This document shows positions 7,288 to 19,345 of a stretch of DNA of 58,937 nucleotides, one piece after another; the first letter of the stretch is position 1, and each line of letters starts with the position of its first letter. The translations under genes and the position numbers were made by a program. Source of the DNA: Desulfobacterium sp. (lineage in GTDB: Bacteria; Desulfobacterota; Desulfobacteria; Desulfobacterales; Desulfobacteraceae); assembly GCA_016342325.1 (NCBI GenBank), contig JAEINR010000003.1:99106-158042 (forward strand), written 5' to 3'. The notes under the pieces are model-generated. The model worked only from the letters and a program-made list of their open reading frames with translations. It did no database searches and was not told the DNA's origin.

Positions 7288-8415
7288 ATGGAGACTCTTT
7301 TTATAGACTTTTTTCAGAACACAGGTTTCTTTTTGTGTGACTATCGTAACATCATCATGATCCTTGTGGGAATGCTCTTTATCTATCTGGGCATTGCAAA
7401 GGATTACGAGCCATTGCTGCTGGTTCCCATCGGGTTTGGAATGCTCATGGGAAACATCCCTGTTTTTAAGGGACTTGGGCTTGGCATCTACGAAGATAAC
7501 AGCGTTCTCCATTACCTATACCTGGGTGTTACCCAGGGGGTTTACCCCCCGTTGATCTTTCTTGGCATCGGTGCCATGACAGATTTCTCCACCCTGCTTG
7601 CCCGGCCGATTCTCATGCTGTTGGGCGCTGCGGCCCAGGCAGGTATCTTCATCACCTTTCTGGGTGCCCTGGCCCTGGGGTTCACCCCCCATGAGGCGGC
7701 ATCCATCGGCATCATCGGCGGGGCAGACGGTCCCACCGCCATCTTTCTCACGGCAAAACTTGCGCCCACACTCATCGGCCCGATTGCCGTTGCAGCCTAC
7801 TCCTACATGGCCCTAGTTCCGGTTATCCAGCCGCCGATCATGCGGCTTCTGACTTCGAGGAAAGAGCGGCTCATCCGCATGGAGGAGCCCCGGGAAGTGA
7901 CCAAACGTGAAAAAATACTTTTCCCCATCATCGCATTCCTGCTCTGCTGCTTTCTTGCTCCGGCGGCCCTGCCGCTTCTTGGCATGCTCTGCTTCGGCAA
8001 CCTCCTCAAGGAAGCTGTTGTAACTGAACGGCTTGCCGTTGCCGCAAGGACATCCATCATCGACTCCGTGACCATACTCCTGGGCGTTACCGTTGGCGCC
8101 AGCACCCAGGGAGACGTCTTCCTCACCACCAAGTCCGTTGGTATTTTCTTCCTTGGCGCCCTCTCTTTCTGCATTGCAACGGCCTGCGGCCTTCTCTTTG
8201 CAAAATTTCTGAACCTGTTCCTCAAGAGCAAAATCAACCCCCTTTTAGGTGCCGCAGGCGTATCTGCCGTGCCTGATTCAGCAAGGGTGGTCCAGGTGGT
8301 GGGCCAGAGGGAGGATCCCACCAATTTTCTTCTCATGCACGCAATGGCACCCAATATCTCGGGCGTCATCGGATCGGCCATCGCTGCCGGTGTTCTCTGG
8401 AGCTTTATGTCCTGA
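7288..8415 (+). CDS. oadB: Sodium ion-translocating decarboxylase beta subunit (OadB/MmdB/GcdB type)
   Basis: 375 residues, all-helical membrane protein of the right length. Signatures are GFGMLMGNIP near residue 55, the conserved IGIIGGADGPTAIFLTAKLAP segment in the middle (the Na+/carboxylate site of the family), GVTVGAS and the C-terminal GAAGVSAVPDSARVVQ and LMHAMAPNISGVIGSAIAAG. It decarboxylates carboxybiotin and exports Na+. The substrate specificity is set by the carboxyltransferase, not by this subunit. Together with the MmdA- and OadA-like proteins at 25338-29236 it could make a methylmalonyl-CoA or oxaloacetate decarboxylase that also runs in reverse as an energy-driven carboxylase. 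Confidence 0.93.
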   Translation: METLFIDFFQNTGFFLCDYRNIIMILVGMLFIYLGIAKDYEPLLLVPIGFGMLMGNIPVFKGLGLGIYEDNSVLHYLYLGVTQGVYPPLIFLGIGAMTDFSTLLARPILMLLGAAAQAGIFITFLGALALGFTPHEAASIGIIGGADGPTAIFLTAKLAPTLIGPIAVAAYSYMALVPVIQPPIMRLLTSRKERLIRMEEPREVTKREKILFPIIAFLLCCFLAPAALPLLGMLCFGNLLKEAVVTERLAVAARTSIIDSVTILLGVTVGASTQGDVFLTTKSVGIFFLGALSFCIATACGLLFAKFLNLFLKSKINPLLGAAGVSAVPDSARVVQVVGQREDPTNFLLMHAMAPNISGVIGSAIAAGVLWSFMS

Positions 8416-8462
8416 TCCGGACCTTTATTTAAAACTAAGAATCACATAAGGATTATCAAAAG

Positions 8463-9761
8463 ATGGAAAGATTCAAGAAGGACGTGTTGAACTATCATTG
8501 TACCCCGGTCGCCGGCAAGATCCAGGTCATGCCCACCAAACCCTGCCAGACCGCAGAAGATCTCTCCATGGCATATACCCCCGGGGTGGCCCTGCCTGTT
8601 CTGGAGATCGCAGCCAATCCGGATACTGCAAGGTTGCACACCAGCCGCCAGAACCTGGTGGCCGTGGTTTCCAACGGTACCGCCATCCTCGGCCTCGGAA
8701 ACCTCGGTGCCCTGGCAAGCAAGCCGGTCATGGAAGGCAAGGGGGTGTTGTTCAAACGATTTGCCGATGTGGACGTGTTTGACATCGAGCTTGACACGGA
8801 AGACCCCAAGAAGATCATAGACATTGTCAAGACCATGGAACCCACCTTTGGCGGCGTCAACCTTGAAGATATCAAGGCCCCTGAATGTTTTGAGATCGAA
8901 GAGACCCTCATCGAGCTGTGCAATATCCCTGTTTTCCATGATGACCAGCACGGCACGGCCATCATCTGCGCCGCAGGCCTTGTAAATGCGTTGGAAATCA
9001 CCGGCAAAAAAGCCGAAGAGATCAAAGTGGTATTCAACGGGGCCGGCGCTGCGGGTATTTCCTGCGCAAAGCTCTTCATCTCCCTTGGCGTCCAATATGA
9101 GAACCTTGCCATGTGCGACTCCAAAGGCGTCATTTATAAAGGCCGCAAACAGGGCATGAACAAGTACAAGGAGATCTTTGCCCTGGAGACCGACTTAAGA
9201 ACCCTTGACCATGTGATGAAAGATGCGGATGTGTTCATCGGCGTGTCCCAGAAGGATGTGGTGACCGCCGACATGCTGCTCTCCATGGCCAAGGACCCCA
9301 TTGTATTTGCCATGGCCAACCCGGATCCTGAGATCAGCTATGAGCTTGCCATTGCTACCAGGGACGATCTTATCATGGCCACGGGCCGGTCTGATTATCC
9401 CAATCAGATCAATAATGTCCTGGGCTTTCCCTACATCTTCCGGGGGGCACTGGATGTGGGGGCCACCAAGATTTCAGAGGGCATGAAACTTGCCGCAGCC
9501 AAGGCCCTGGCCGCCCTGGCCAAGGAGCCGGTGCCGGAAGTGGTCAAGGCGGCCTATAACGGCCAGGCGTTTTCCTTTGGCAAGGATTACATTGTTCCCA
9601 AACCCTTTGATCCAAGGGTGATCGAATGGGAGTCCGTTGCCGTGGCCAAGGCGGCCATGGAAGAGGGACTTGCCACCATTGTCATCGACGACTGGGATGC
9701 CTATGCCGCATCGTTAAGAACCAGAATGGAGAAATTCTGGTGTAAGCCCGAGCGTAACTAA
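8463..9761 (+). CDS. maeB: Malic enzyme (malate dehydrogenase, oxaloacetate-decarboxylating)
   Basis: 432 residues, the short bacterial type without a phosphotransacetylase tail. LSMAYTPGVALP, AVVSNGTAILGLGNLG, the metal-site region FHDDQHGTAII, the Rossmann motif VVFNGAGAAGISCAKLF and FAMANPDPEI are all in place. It turns malate into pyruvate and CO2 with NAD(P)+. Standing between oadB and the pyruvate:ferredoxin oxidoreductase, it links fumarase-derived malate to acetyl-CoA. The cofactor (NAD or NADP) cannot be assigned safely. 47 bases separate it from oadB, so it may belong to that transcript. Confidence 0.93.
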   Translation: MERFKKDVLNYHCTPVAGKIQVMPTKPCQTAEDLSMAYTPGVALPVLEIAANPDTARLHTSRQNLVAVVSNGTAILGLGNLGALASKPVMEGKGVLFKRFADVDVFDIELDTEDPKKIIDIVKTMEPTFGGVNLEDIKAPECFEIEETLIELCNIPVFHDDQHGTAIICAAGLVNALEITGKKAEEIKVVFNGAGAAGISCAKLFISLGVQYENLAMCDSKGVIYKGRKQGMNKYKEIFALETDLRTLDHVMKDADVFIGVSQKDVVTADMLLSMAKDPIVFAMANPDPEISYELAIATRDDLIMATGRSDYPNQINNVLGFPYIFRGALDVGATKISEGMKLAAAKALAALAKEPVPEVVKAAYNGQAFSFGKDYIVPKPFDPRVIEWESVAVAKAAMEEGLATIVIDDWDAYAASLRTRMEKFWCKPERN

Positions 9762-9813
9762 TTCTGATATTGGGCTTTAACGACACACATTGTGTTATTG
9801 CCCATCCCGATTC

Positions 9814-13694
<3,881 letters not shown>

Positions 13695-13717
13695 GTCCTT
13701 GAGTCTGTTTTTACCCA

Positions 13718-13768
13718 TAAAGGGTGTTGGAAACCAATTGTTTTCAACACCCTTATTGATTTTTTTTA
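13718..13768 (+). terminator. Intrinsic terminator of the pyruvate oxidoreductase gene
   Basis: AAGGGTGTTGGAAA pairs with TTTTCAACACCCTT around CCAATTG, with a T-rich stretch (ATTGATTTTTTTTATC) behind it. Position directly after the stop and strong stem make the call clear. Confidence 0.85.
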
Positions 13769-13780
13769 TCTTTAGAATTA

Positions 13781-13857
13781 TAGCTCTGGTCAGATCAATT
13801 GATACCGCTACTTATTTATAAGCGTGGGTGGGTATCACGTCATTTGACCGGCACTAT
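13781..13857 (+). promoter_or_regulatory. Palindromic intergenic element before metV (copy 2)
   Basis: Contains GGTCA-N7-TGATACC and, 26 bases on, GGTATCA-N7-TGACC, so two 19-base imperfect arms form a large inverted repeat. The left arm also holds TGGTCAGATCA, close to the TGGTCnGACCA half-palindrome bound by FadR/GntR-type repressors such as PdhR and LldR. The metV ribosome site follows immediately. It recurs before pgi (52819) and in decayed form at 4005 and 45384. Operator function is inference. Confidence 0.55.
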
Positions 13858-13867
13858 GGGAGGATCC

Positions 13868-14542
13868 ATGATTGTTGCCGAGAGAAAACCCTTTGACGAG
13901 ATCAAAAATATGGTGTCGGGCTATAAAAAAGTCCTGACCGTTGGATGTGGTACCTGTGTGGCCGTCTGTCTGGCAGGCGGATCAAAAGAGGTTGAGACCC
14001 TGAACGCAGAGCTGAACCTGTCTTTTGGCAAAGATGGGCCCGAATTTGGATCTGATACCGTTGAGCGCCAGTGCGACATGGAGTTCCTTGCAGCGCTTGA
14101 TGCAACGGTCGGTGGGTATGACGCCCTTATCTCAATGGCCTGCGGTGCAGGCATTCAGTTCCTTGCGGAACGGTTTCCTGACAAACCCGTTTTTCCGGCG
14201 GTCAATACTGCGTTCATCGGCGTTAATCTGGATGTGGGATGGTATGAAGAAAAATGCCGGGCCTGTGGCTCCTGTGTGCTTGGGATGACCGGGGGCGTCT
14301 GCCCGGTTACCCTGTGCGCCAAAAGCCTTTTTAACGGTCCCTGCGGCGGAACCAACCAGGGAAGTTGCGAGATCAATAAAGATCAGCCCTGTGCCTGGCA
14401 TCAGATCCATGGGCGTCTGGCTGACCAGGGTCGGCTCGAGCAAATAATCGAGATATCACCCCCCAATGACTGGCGCAACCAGAAACCCAGGAAGGTCATT
14501 CAGCCAGGCTATGGGGAGCGTGTTAAGTCCCAGGGACAATGA
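13868..14542 (+). CDS. metV: MetV-type zinc/iron-sulfur partner of methylenetetrahydrofolate reductase
   Basis: From the ATG at 13868 (GGGAGGA site just upstream) 224 residues; an in-frame ATG at 13799 would extend into the palindromic element and is rejected. Cysteine-rich throughout: CGTCVAVCLAGG near the N-terminus (4Fe-4S-like), SMACGAGIQFL, then a dense C-terminal set CRACGSC, GGVCPVTLC, GPCGG and GSCEINKDQPCAW. This matches the MetV family that pairs with MetF in acetogens and other anaerobes and feeds it electrons. metF follows after 46 bases. Together they reduce or oxidise the C1-folate of the methyl branch of the Wood-Ljungdahl pathway, used for complete acetyl-CoA oxidation in this group. 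Confidence 0.88.
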   Translation: MIVAERKPFDEIKNMVSGYKKVLTVGCGTCVAVCLAGGSKEVETLNAELNLSFGKDGPEFGSDTVERQCDMEFLAALDATVGGYDALISMACGAGIQFLAERFPDKPVFPAVNTAFIGVNLDVGWYEEKCRACGSCVLGMTGGVCPVTLCAKSLFNGPCGGTNQGSCEINKDQPCAWHQIHGRLADQGRLEQIIEISPPNDWRNQKPRKVIQPGYGERVKSQGQ

Positions 14543-14588
14543 TCAACCGGTTTTGTGAAAATACTTACCATTTTAGGGAGAGATCAAT

Positions 14589-15512
14589 ATGAAATCAGGA
14601 AGTAACCTAGAGAGAATCCTTAAAGCCGGACACTTCGCTTTTACAGGGGAAGTGGGGCCACCACGGGGAGCAAATGTTGAAGCCCTGCGGGAGAAGGTTG
14701 CCCATCTCAAGGGAAACGTGGACATGGCTAATATTACAGATAACCAGACCGCCATGGTTCGAATGTCAAGCTGGGCAGCCGCCATGATCTGCATGGAGGA
14801 AGGGGTTGAGCCCAACTTCCAGATGGTGTGCCGGGATCGAAACAGGCTTGCCATGCAGGCCGACATCCTGGGCGTCTATGCCCACGGCATCCGCAACATG
14901 CTCTGCCTTTCAGGCGACCACCAGCAGTTTGGCGATCATCCCCAGTCCAAGGGGGTGTTTGATCTCGACTCCATGCAGCTCATCGGCATGGTGAAAAAGA
15001 TGAGGGATGAGGGCAAATTCCTGGGAGGCGCCGACATCGACGTTCCACCGGAACTTTTCATCGGCGCCGCTGCCAACCCCTTTGCCGAGCCCTTTGAGTG
15101 GCGGGTCCACCGCCTGGCAAAAAAGGTTGCCGCAGGTGCGGATTTCATCCAGACCCAGTGTGTGTTCAACATGGAGAGAATCAGGGCGTGGGTGGCCCAG
15201 GCCAATGACATGGGCTTGACCGATCGGGTCGCTATCCTTCCCGGCATCACTCCCATGAAGAGCGTGGGTATGGCCAAGTACATGAAGAACAAGGTGCCTG
15301 GAATGGACGTTCCCGATGAGATTATCAAGCGTCTCCAGGGCGTTGACAAGAAAAAGGTTGCCGATGAGGGCATCAGGATCGCCTGTGAGCAGATCGAAGA
15401 GTTCAAAGAGATGAAGGGTGTTGCAGGGGTTCATCTCATGGCCATCGAGTGGGAACACAAGGTTCCTGAGATTGCAGAACGTGCAGGCGTATTGCCAAGG
15501 CCTGAAGTTTAA
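14589..15512 (+). CDS. metF: Methylenetetrahydrofolate reductase
   Basis: 307 residues, TIM-barrel MetF family. FTGEVGPPRGANVEAL near the N-terminus carries the glutamate that activates the folate, followed by MANITDNQTAMVRMS, the FAD-binding GIRNMLCLSGDHQQFGDHPQSKGVFDLDS and the distal GADFIQTQCVFNMERI and ILPGITPM strands. It interconverts methylene- and methyl-tetrahydrofolate. The adjacent metV and absence of an obvious NAD(P)H site beyond the barrel suggest it gets electrons through MetV. It is transcribed with metV and probably with the FAD dehydrogenase 20 bases downstream. Confidence 0.94.
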   Translation: MKSGSNLERILKAGHFAFTGEVGPPRGANVEALREKVAHLKGNVDMANITDNQTAMVRMSSWAAAMICMEEGVEPNFQMVCRDRNRLAMQADILGVYAHGIRNMLCLSGDHQQFGDHPQSKGVFDLDSMQLIGMVKKMRDEGKFLGGADIDVPPELFIGAAANPFAEPFEWRVHRLAKKVAAGADFIQTQCVFNMERIRAWVAQANDMGLTDRVAILPGITPMKSVGMAKYMKNKVPGMDVPDEIIKRLQGVDKKKVADEGIRIACEQIEEFKEMKGVAGVHLMAIEWEHKVPEIAERAGVLPRPEV

Positions 15513-15532
15513 TAATTACAAGGGGAAGGGTA

Positions 15533-16963
15533 ATGGAAAAAAAGGATGTACTCAGGCTTAAAGACATTGTTGGAAAAAAGAATGTAAAGACGGATCCGGC
15601 AGACCTCTACGTTTACGGTTCAGACTCCTCGGTTCATTCTGCAAGACCCTGGGTGGTGGTCAGACCGGAAAATACCGAGCAGGTCCAGGAGATCATGGCC
15701 TTTGCAAACAAGGAAAAGATTCCCGTGGTCACCCGGGGCGCGGGCTCGGGAATGTGCGGACAGACCGTGCCTGTCAAAGGTGGCATCACCCTGGACATGA
15801 AGCGCATGAACAAAATCCTTGAGATCAATCCCTCGGATGTCTTTTGCAGGGTTCAGCCGGGGGTTGTGGATGATGACCTGAACCACGCACTCAAACCCTT
15901 TGGCGTCTTTTATCCCCCCACCCCAGCCTCCAGCAGGATCGCCACCATCGGCGGCGAGATCGGCAACAACGCAAGCGGGGTTCGTTCCGTGAAATACGGG
16001 GCCACCCGGGACAGCGTCCTTGGCATGAAGGTGGTACTGCCGGACGGAAGCCTTGTCACCCTCGGGGCAAGGACACGGGTTGAGGCCACAGGCTACCAGC
16101 TCCACAAGCTCATCGTCGGCTCCGAAGGCACCCTCGGGGTGGTGGTGGAAGCCACCTTGAGCTTTGTACCCATCCCGAAATTCAGGTGCCTTGGCATGGC
16201 TAACTTTGACAGGCTTGAGGATGCGGGCGCAGCCATTGCCGACATCATGGCAAGCGGGGTTATACCCTCCATGCTGGAACTGGTTGACAGTGTTGCCATC
16301 AAGGCTGTCAACAAAACCATGGATCTGGGGCTGCCCGAGGTTGAGGCGGTGCTGCTCTATGAGGCCGACGCCATGGTAAAGGAAGCCGTGGACCATGAGA
16401 TCAACGCCATGCAGGAGGTGTGTAAAAAGCACAACGGCGCAGGGCTCACCAGCAGTTACGACCCCAAGGAGCGGGCCAAGATCTTCATGGGCAGGAAAAA
16501 ACTTTTCCCGGCCCTCTCAAAGTTCAGCGACATTCTCTCAAGCACCTCCCTTGCCGACGACATGGCCGTTCCCTACTCTAAAATGGCTGAAACTGCAAAA
16601 AAAATCCATGAGATTGCAGCCCGGAACAATATCATCATGACCGCCTACGGCCATTGTGGTTCCGGCTGCATGCACACCAAGATCCTGATGGAACCCACCC
16701 GCCAGGACCAGTGGGAATCGGCCAGAAAAGCCGTTGCCGAAATCTATGAATATGTCCGCTCGGTCAAGGGAACCACGTCGGCGGAGCACGGTATCGGCAT
16801 CTCAAAGGCATCGGCCTTTAAGGCTGAAAAACACGACAGCCTGGACCTGATGAGAAACATCAAAAAAGCCTTTGATCCCAACAATATTCTTAACCCCGGC
16901 AAGCTGATGGATGCCCATGAAGACTGGGTGACAGCAACCGACCTTCGTTATACGATTGCTTGA
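15533..16963 (+). CDS. glcD: FAD-linked D-lactate/glycolate dehydrogenase, GlcD type
   Basis: 476 residues. The N-terminal PCMH-type FAD domain shows VVVRPENTEQVQEIMAFANKEKIPVVTRGAGSGMCGQTVPVKGGI (pyrophosphate loop near residue 70), PTPASSRIATIGGEIGNNASGVRSVKYG and the GSEGTLGVV turn. The C-terminal domain ends with YGHCGSGCMHTKI, the GTTSAEHGIGISKA motif and DPNNILNPGKLM. It oxidises a 2-hydroxyacid, most likely D-lactate, to the 2-oxoacid. The next gene encodes an Fe-S protein and the one after a lactate-racemase-like protein, which supports lactate. Its stop lies within 35 bases of the next start. Glycolate or other hydroxyacids remain possible. Confidence 0.9.
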   Translation: MEKKDVLRLKDIVGKKNVKTDPADLYVYGSDSSVHSARPWVVVRPENTEQVQEIMAFANKEKIPVVTRGAGSGMCGQTVPVKGGITLDMKRMNKILEINPSDVFCRVQPGVVDDDLNHALKPFGVFYPPTPASSRIATIGGEIGNNASGVRSVKYGATRDSVLGMKVVLPDGSLVTLGARTRVEATGYQLHKLIVGSEGTLGVVVEATLSFVPIPKFRCLGMANFDRLEDAGAAIADIMASGVIPSMLELVDSVAIKAVNKTMDLGLPEVEAVLLYEADAMVKEAVDHEINAMQEVCKKHNGAGLTSSYDPKERAKIFMGRKKLFPALSKFSDILSSTSLADDMAVPYSKMAETAKKIHEIAARNNIIMTAYGHCGSGCMHTKILMEPTRQDQWESARKAVAEIYEYVRSVKGTTSAEHGIGISKASAFKAEKHDSLDLMRNIKKAFDPNNILNPGKLMDAHEDWVTATDLRYTIA

Positions 16964-16995
16964 CATTGACCTTGAACGTAAATGGAGTCACACCG

Positions 16996-17940
16996 ATGGA
17001 AACACGAACGTTTGAAACAAAATATCTTGATAAATGGAAATCCAACCTGGACAGCTGTATCCGTTGTGGCTATTGCTACGAACACTGCCCGGTTTTCAAA
17101 GACACACGATGGGAATCCGACGCCCCAAGGGCCAAAATGATCATGATCTACGGGCTGCTATCGGGCAAGCTCGAGCCCTCCACCTATATTTCCGACAAGC
17201 TCTCCTCCTGTTTCTACTGTGGACGCTGTGTTGCCGCCTGTTCAAGCGGCGTGCCCCTGAACGAGATCATCACGGATGCCAAACGGGATTTTCAGGGTAC
17301 CGAGTTTGAGACCCCCGGCACCACCTCCGTGACCAACACGGACTGCGCCCTCTGCCTTGCCTGCGTCAGGTCCTGTCCCCATGAGGCCAGGGAATTTATA
17401 AGCGGCAAGATCTTCACCGACACGGTCAAGTGCCAGAGCTGCGGCCTCTGCGTGGACATCTGCCCCAACCAGGCGGTGGCCACCCTCCTGAGCTACGGCA
17501 CGGACCGTTCTTCACTCAACCAGGAGGTCGCTACCTTTCTTGACAAGGATAACGCCAAGGCAATCGTGTTCGGTTGCAACTGGTCCTATTTCCCGGATCT
17601 GCAATCCTCGGCCATGGATCTGGAAAAGGATCCCGAGTACAAGATTTTGATCAACATGTGCGGTGGCCGGTTGGAAAAACCCCTGCTGCTTGAGCCACTG
17701 CTCCAGAACGCCTGGGGCGTCCTTGTGGCCTGCTGCCCGGACGGGGATTGCGAGCACGACGGCAATGTTAAGGCCGCGACCCATGTGGCAGGCCTTCGAG
17801 AACTTCTCAAAGAGATGGATATCGCTGAAGACCGAATCCAGCTGGTGCAGATTGCCCATGGTGACAAAACCGGATTCCAGGCCGCAATCGATACGTTCAT
17901 GGAAACAGTGAACCAACTTGGACCTTTAAACCCCCGATGA
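16996..17940 (+). CDS. Multi-cluster iron-sulfur protein, HdrC-like plus ferredoxin plus MvhD-like domain
   Basis: Start taken at ATG 16996 (GGAG nine bases upstream; an upstream TTG would overlap glcD), giving 314 residues. Four cysteine motifs follow in order: CIRCGYCYEHCPVF and CFYCGRCVAACSSGVP (HdrC/GlpC-like pair), then CALCLACVRSCPHEA and CQSCGLCVDICPNQA (2[4Fe-4S] ferredoxin). The C-terminal 110 residues resemble MvhD/FlpD, the [2Fe-2S] link to heterodisulfide reductase: VFGCNWSYFPDL, INMCGGR, VACCPDGDCEHDGN. The first MvhD cysteine pair appears reduced to one. It probably takes electrons from the GlcD-type flavoprotein, and the MvhD domain suggests delivery to an HdrA-type or MetV-linked partner. 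No hdrA is in the window. Confidence 0.78.
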   Translation: METRTFETKYLDKWKSNLDSCIRCGYCYEHCPVFKDTRWESDAPRAKMIMIYGLLSGKLEPSTYISDKLSSCFYCGRCVAACSSGVPLNEIITDAKRDFQGTEFETPGTTSVTNTDCALCLACVRSCPHEAREFISGKIFTDTVKCQSCGLCVDICPNQAVATLLSYGTDRSSLNQEVATFLDKDNAKAIVFGCNWSYFPDLQSSAMDLEKDPEYKILINMCGGRLEKPLLLEPLLQNAWGVLVACCPDGDCEHDGNVKAATHVAGLRELLKEMDIAEDRIQLVQIAHGDKTGFQAAIDTFMETVNQLGPLNPR

Positions 17941-17950
17941 GGAAACCACC

Positions 17951-19195
17951 ATGCAGATAAAAGTGCCCTACGGCAAAGAGGGAGAAGAGACCGCAACCAT
18001 CAGTGACACGCTTGAGACACGCTTTCTCGAAGCTAATGAAGTGGAGATCAAGGCGCCCGGACTGCTCCTTGACCAGGCATTGAACACCCCCATCAGCAGC
18101 CCGAGCCTTACGGATTTTTTGGCAGATGCCAGGGATGTTCTGGTCATTGTCAACGATGCCACCCGGCCCACCCCCACCAAACAGGTGATGGACGTCATCT
18201 ACGATAAACTCGCCCATCTTCCGGTGAAGTACATCATTGCCACGGGCGCCCACAGGGGGCCGAGCCCTGAAGAGTATCTTCAGATTTTTGGGGATCACTA
18301 TGAAAATATCAAGAATGACATCCTTGTCCATGATGCAAGGAAATCCGAGGATATGGTCTTTCTGGGCAAGAGTTCCAACGGGACCGAGATGTATGTGAAC
18401 AAGGCCGGGGTCGACGCCCACAAGATCATCATCATCGGATCGGTGGAGCCCCACTACTTTGCCGGCTACACCGGCGGTCGGAAATCCTTTCTGCCGGGAA
18501 TCGCAGGCTTCAAAACCATCGAGCAGAACCACAAGCTGGCGCTGGTTCCCGAAGCCCGGGCCCTGGCCCTGGAGGGCAACCCGGTCCATGAGGACATGGT
18601 GGATGCCCTCTCCGTTGTGAAAAAGGAGATCTTCGCCATCATGACGGTGCTGGACAAGAACCACAGCATCTATGCCGTCACCGCCGGCGATATCCACGAC
18701 TCCTTTATGGCGGCCATCGACAGTGCCAACGAGGTGTTTGCCGCTCCGATCAAGGAGAAGGCCGACATCGTGGTCTCCGTGGTCAAGTTCCCGGGGGACA
18801 TCGATCTCTACCAGGCCCAGAAGGGCATCGACAACGCCAAGCTTGCCCTGAAGGAAAACGGCATCCTTATCCTGGTGGCCAAGTGCCGCTGCGGCATTGG
18901 CGGCAAGGCCTTTGCCGATCTCCTGGGCAGCTGCGACACCCCCCAGGAGGTGCTGGACACCATTGAAAAAGGGTACAAGCTCGGCTATCACAAGGCCGCC
19001 AAGATGGCGGAGATCGGCATCTGGGCCGAGATGTGGGCCGTGACCGATATAGAGCCCGAGGTCATTGAAAAACTTCTGATCCGGCCCTTTGGCTCCCTCC
19101 AGGAGGCCTTGGACACGGCCATTGAGACCAAGGGCGATTCCGCAAAGATCCTCTTTCTCATGGACGGCGGCCTGACCGTTCCCATGGTTGATTAA
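17951..19195 (+). CDS. larA: LarA-type nickel-pincer racemase (lactate racemase family)
   Basis: 414 residues. The family core is intact: DATRPTPTKQVMDVI, GAHRGPSPEEYLQIFG, then GSVEPHYFAGYTGGRKSFLPGIAG. H168, K178 and H194 (in TIEQNHKL) have exactly the spacing of the nickel-pincer-nucleotide ligands and anchor H174/K184/H200 known for LarA of Lactiplantibacillus. Beside the GlcD-type dehydrogenase the simplest role is to interconvert L- and D-lactate so both can be oxidised. LarB, LarC and LarE, which build the cofactor, are not in the window. LarA homologues with other 2-hydroxyacid substrates exist, so lactate is inference from context. It is 10 bases from the Fe-S gene, hence one operon. 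Confidence 0.88.
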   Translation: MQIKVPYGKEGEETATISDTLETRFLEANEVEIKAPGLLLDQALNTPISSPSLTDFLADARDVLVIVNDATRPTPTKQVMDVIYDKLAHLPVKYIIATGAHRGPSPEEYLQIFGDHYENIKNDILVHDARKSEDMVFLGKSSNGTEMYVNKAGVDAHKIIIIGSVEPHYFAGYTGGRKSFLPGIAGFKTIEQNHKLALVPEARALALEGNPVHEDMVDALSVVKKEIFAIMTVLDKNHSIYAVTAGDIHDSFMAAIDSANEVFAAPIKEKADIVVSVVKFPGDIDLYQAQKGIDNAKLALKENGILILVAKCRCGIGGKAFADLLGSCDTPQEVLDTIEKGYKLGYHKAAKMAEIGIWAEMWAVTDIEPEVIEKLLIRPFGSLQEALDTAIETKGDSAKILFLMDGGLTVPMVD

Positions 19196-19247
19196 AAAAA
19201 GGGGTCAGGTCTACACACGTTCCGTGTAACGTGTGTAGACCTGACCC
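19194..19247. repeat. REP-like perfect hairpin after larA
   Basis: Seven A residues are followed by a perfect 20-bp stem: GGGTCAGGTCTACACACGTT (19202-19221) and its exact complement (19228-19247) around CCGTGT. The GGGTCAGGTCT core is the hallmark of REP palindromes associated with Y1 (RayT/TnpA-REP) transposases. Without a T tail on the plus strand it is a poor intrinsic terminator, although it may protect the 3' end. Confidence 0.75.
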
Positions 19248-19263
19248 TGACTATCGTCCGTTC

Positions 19264-19292
19264 TTGACAAAGGACATCGTTCTGGCATACAT
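19264..19292 (+). promoter_or_regulatory. Possible promoter of the hybrid kinase gene
   Basis: A consensus TTGACA (19264-19269) faces a weak -10-like ATACAT/TACATC 17-18 bases downstream, about 60 bases before the kinase start. Only the -35 is convincing. Confidence 0.35.
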
Positions 19293-19345
19293 CTGTCTCA
19301 GGCCGGGTAGTAAAGTGACATAACGATAAACCAAGGGCAGGGAAC

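Noticed and set aside
13799-13867. Upstream extension of metV
   Set aside because: It would translate the palindromic element; the ATG at 13868 has a good ribosome site and family-like start.
17897-18991. Open frame of 364 codons on the minus strand
   Set aside because: Antisense to larA, whose catalytic residues are clear on the plus strand.
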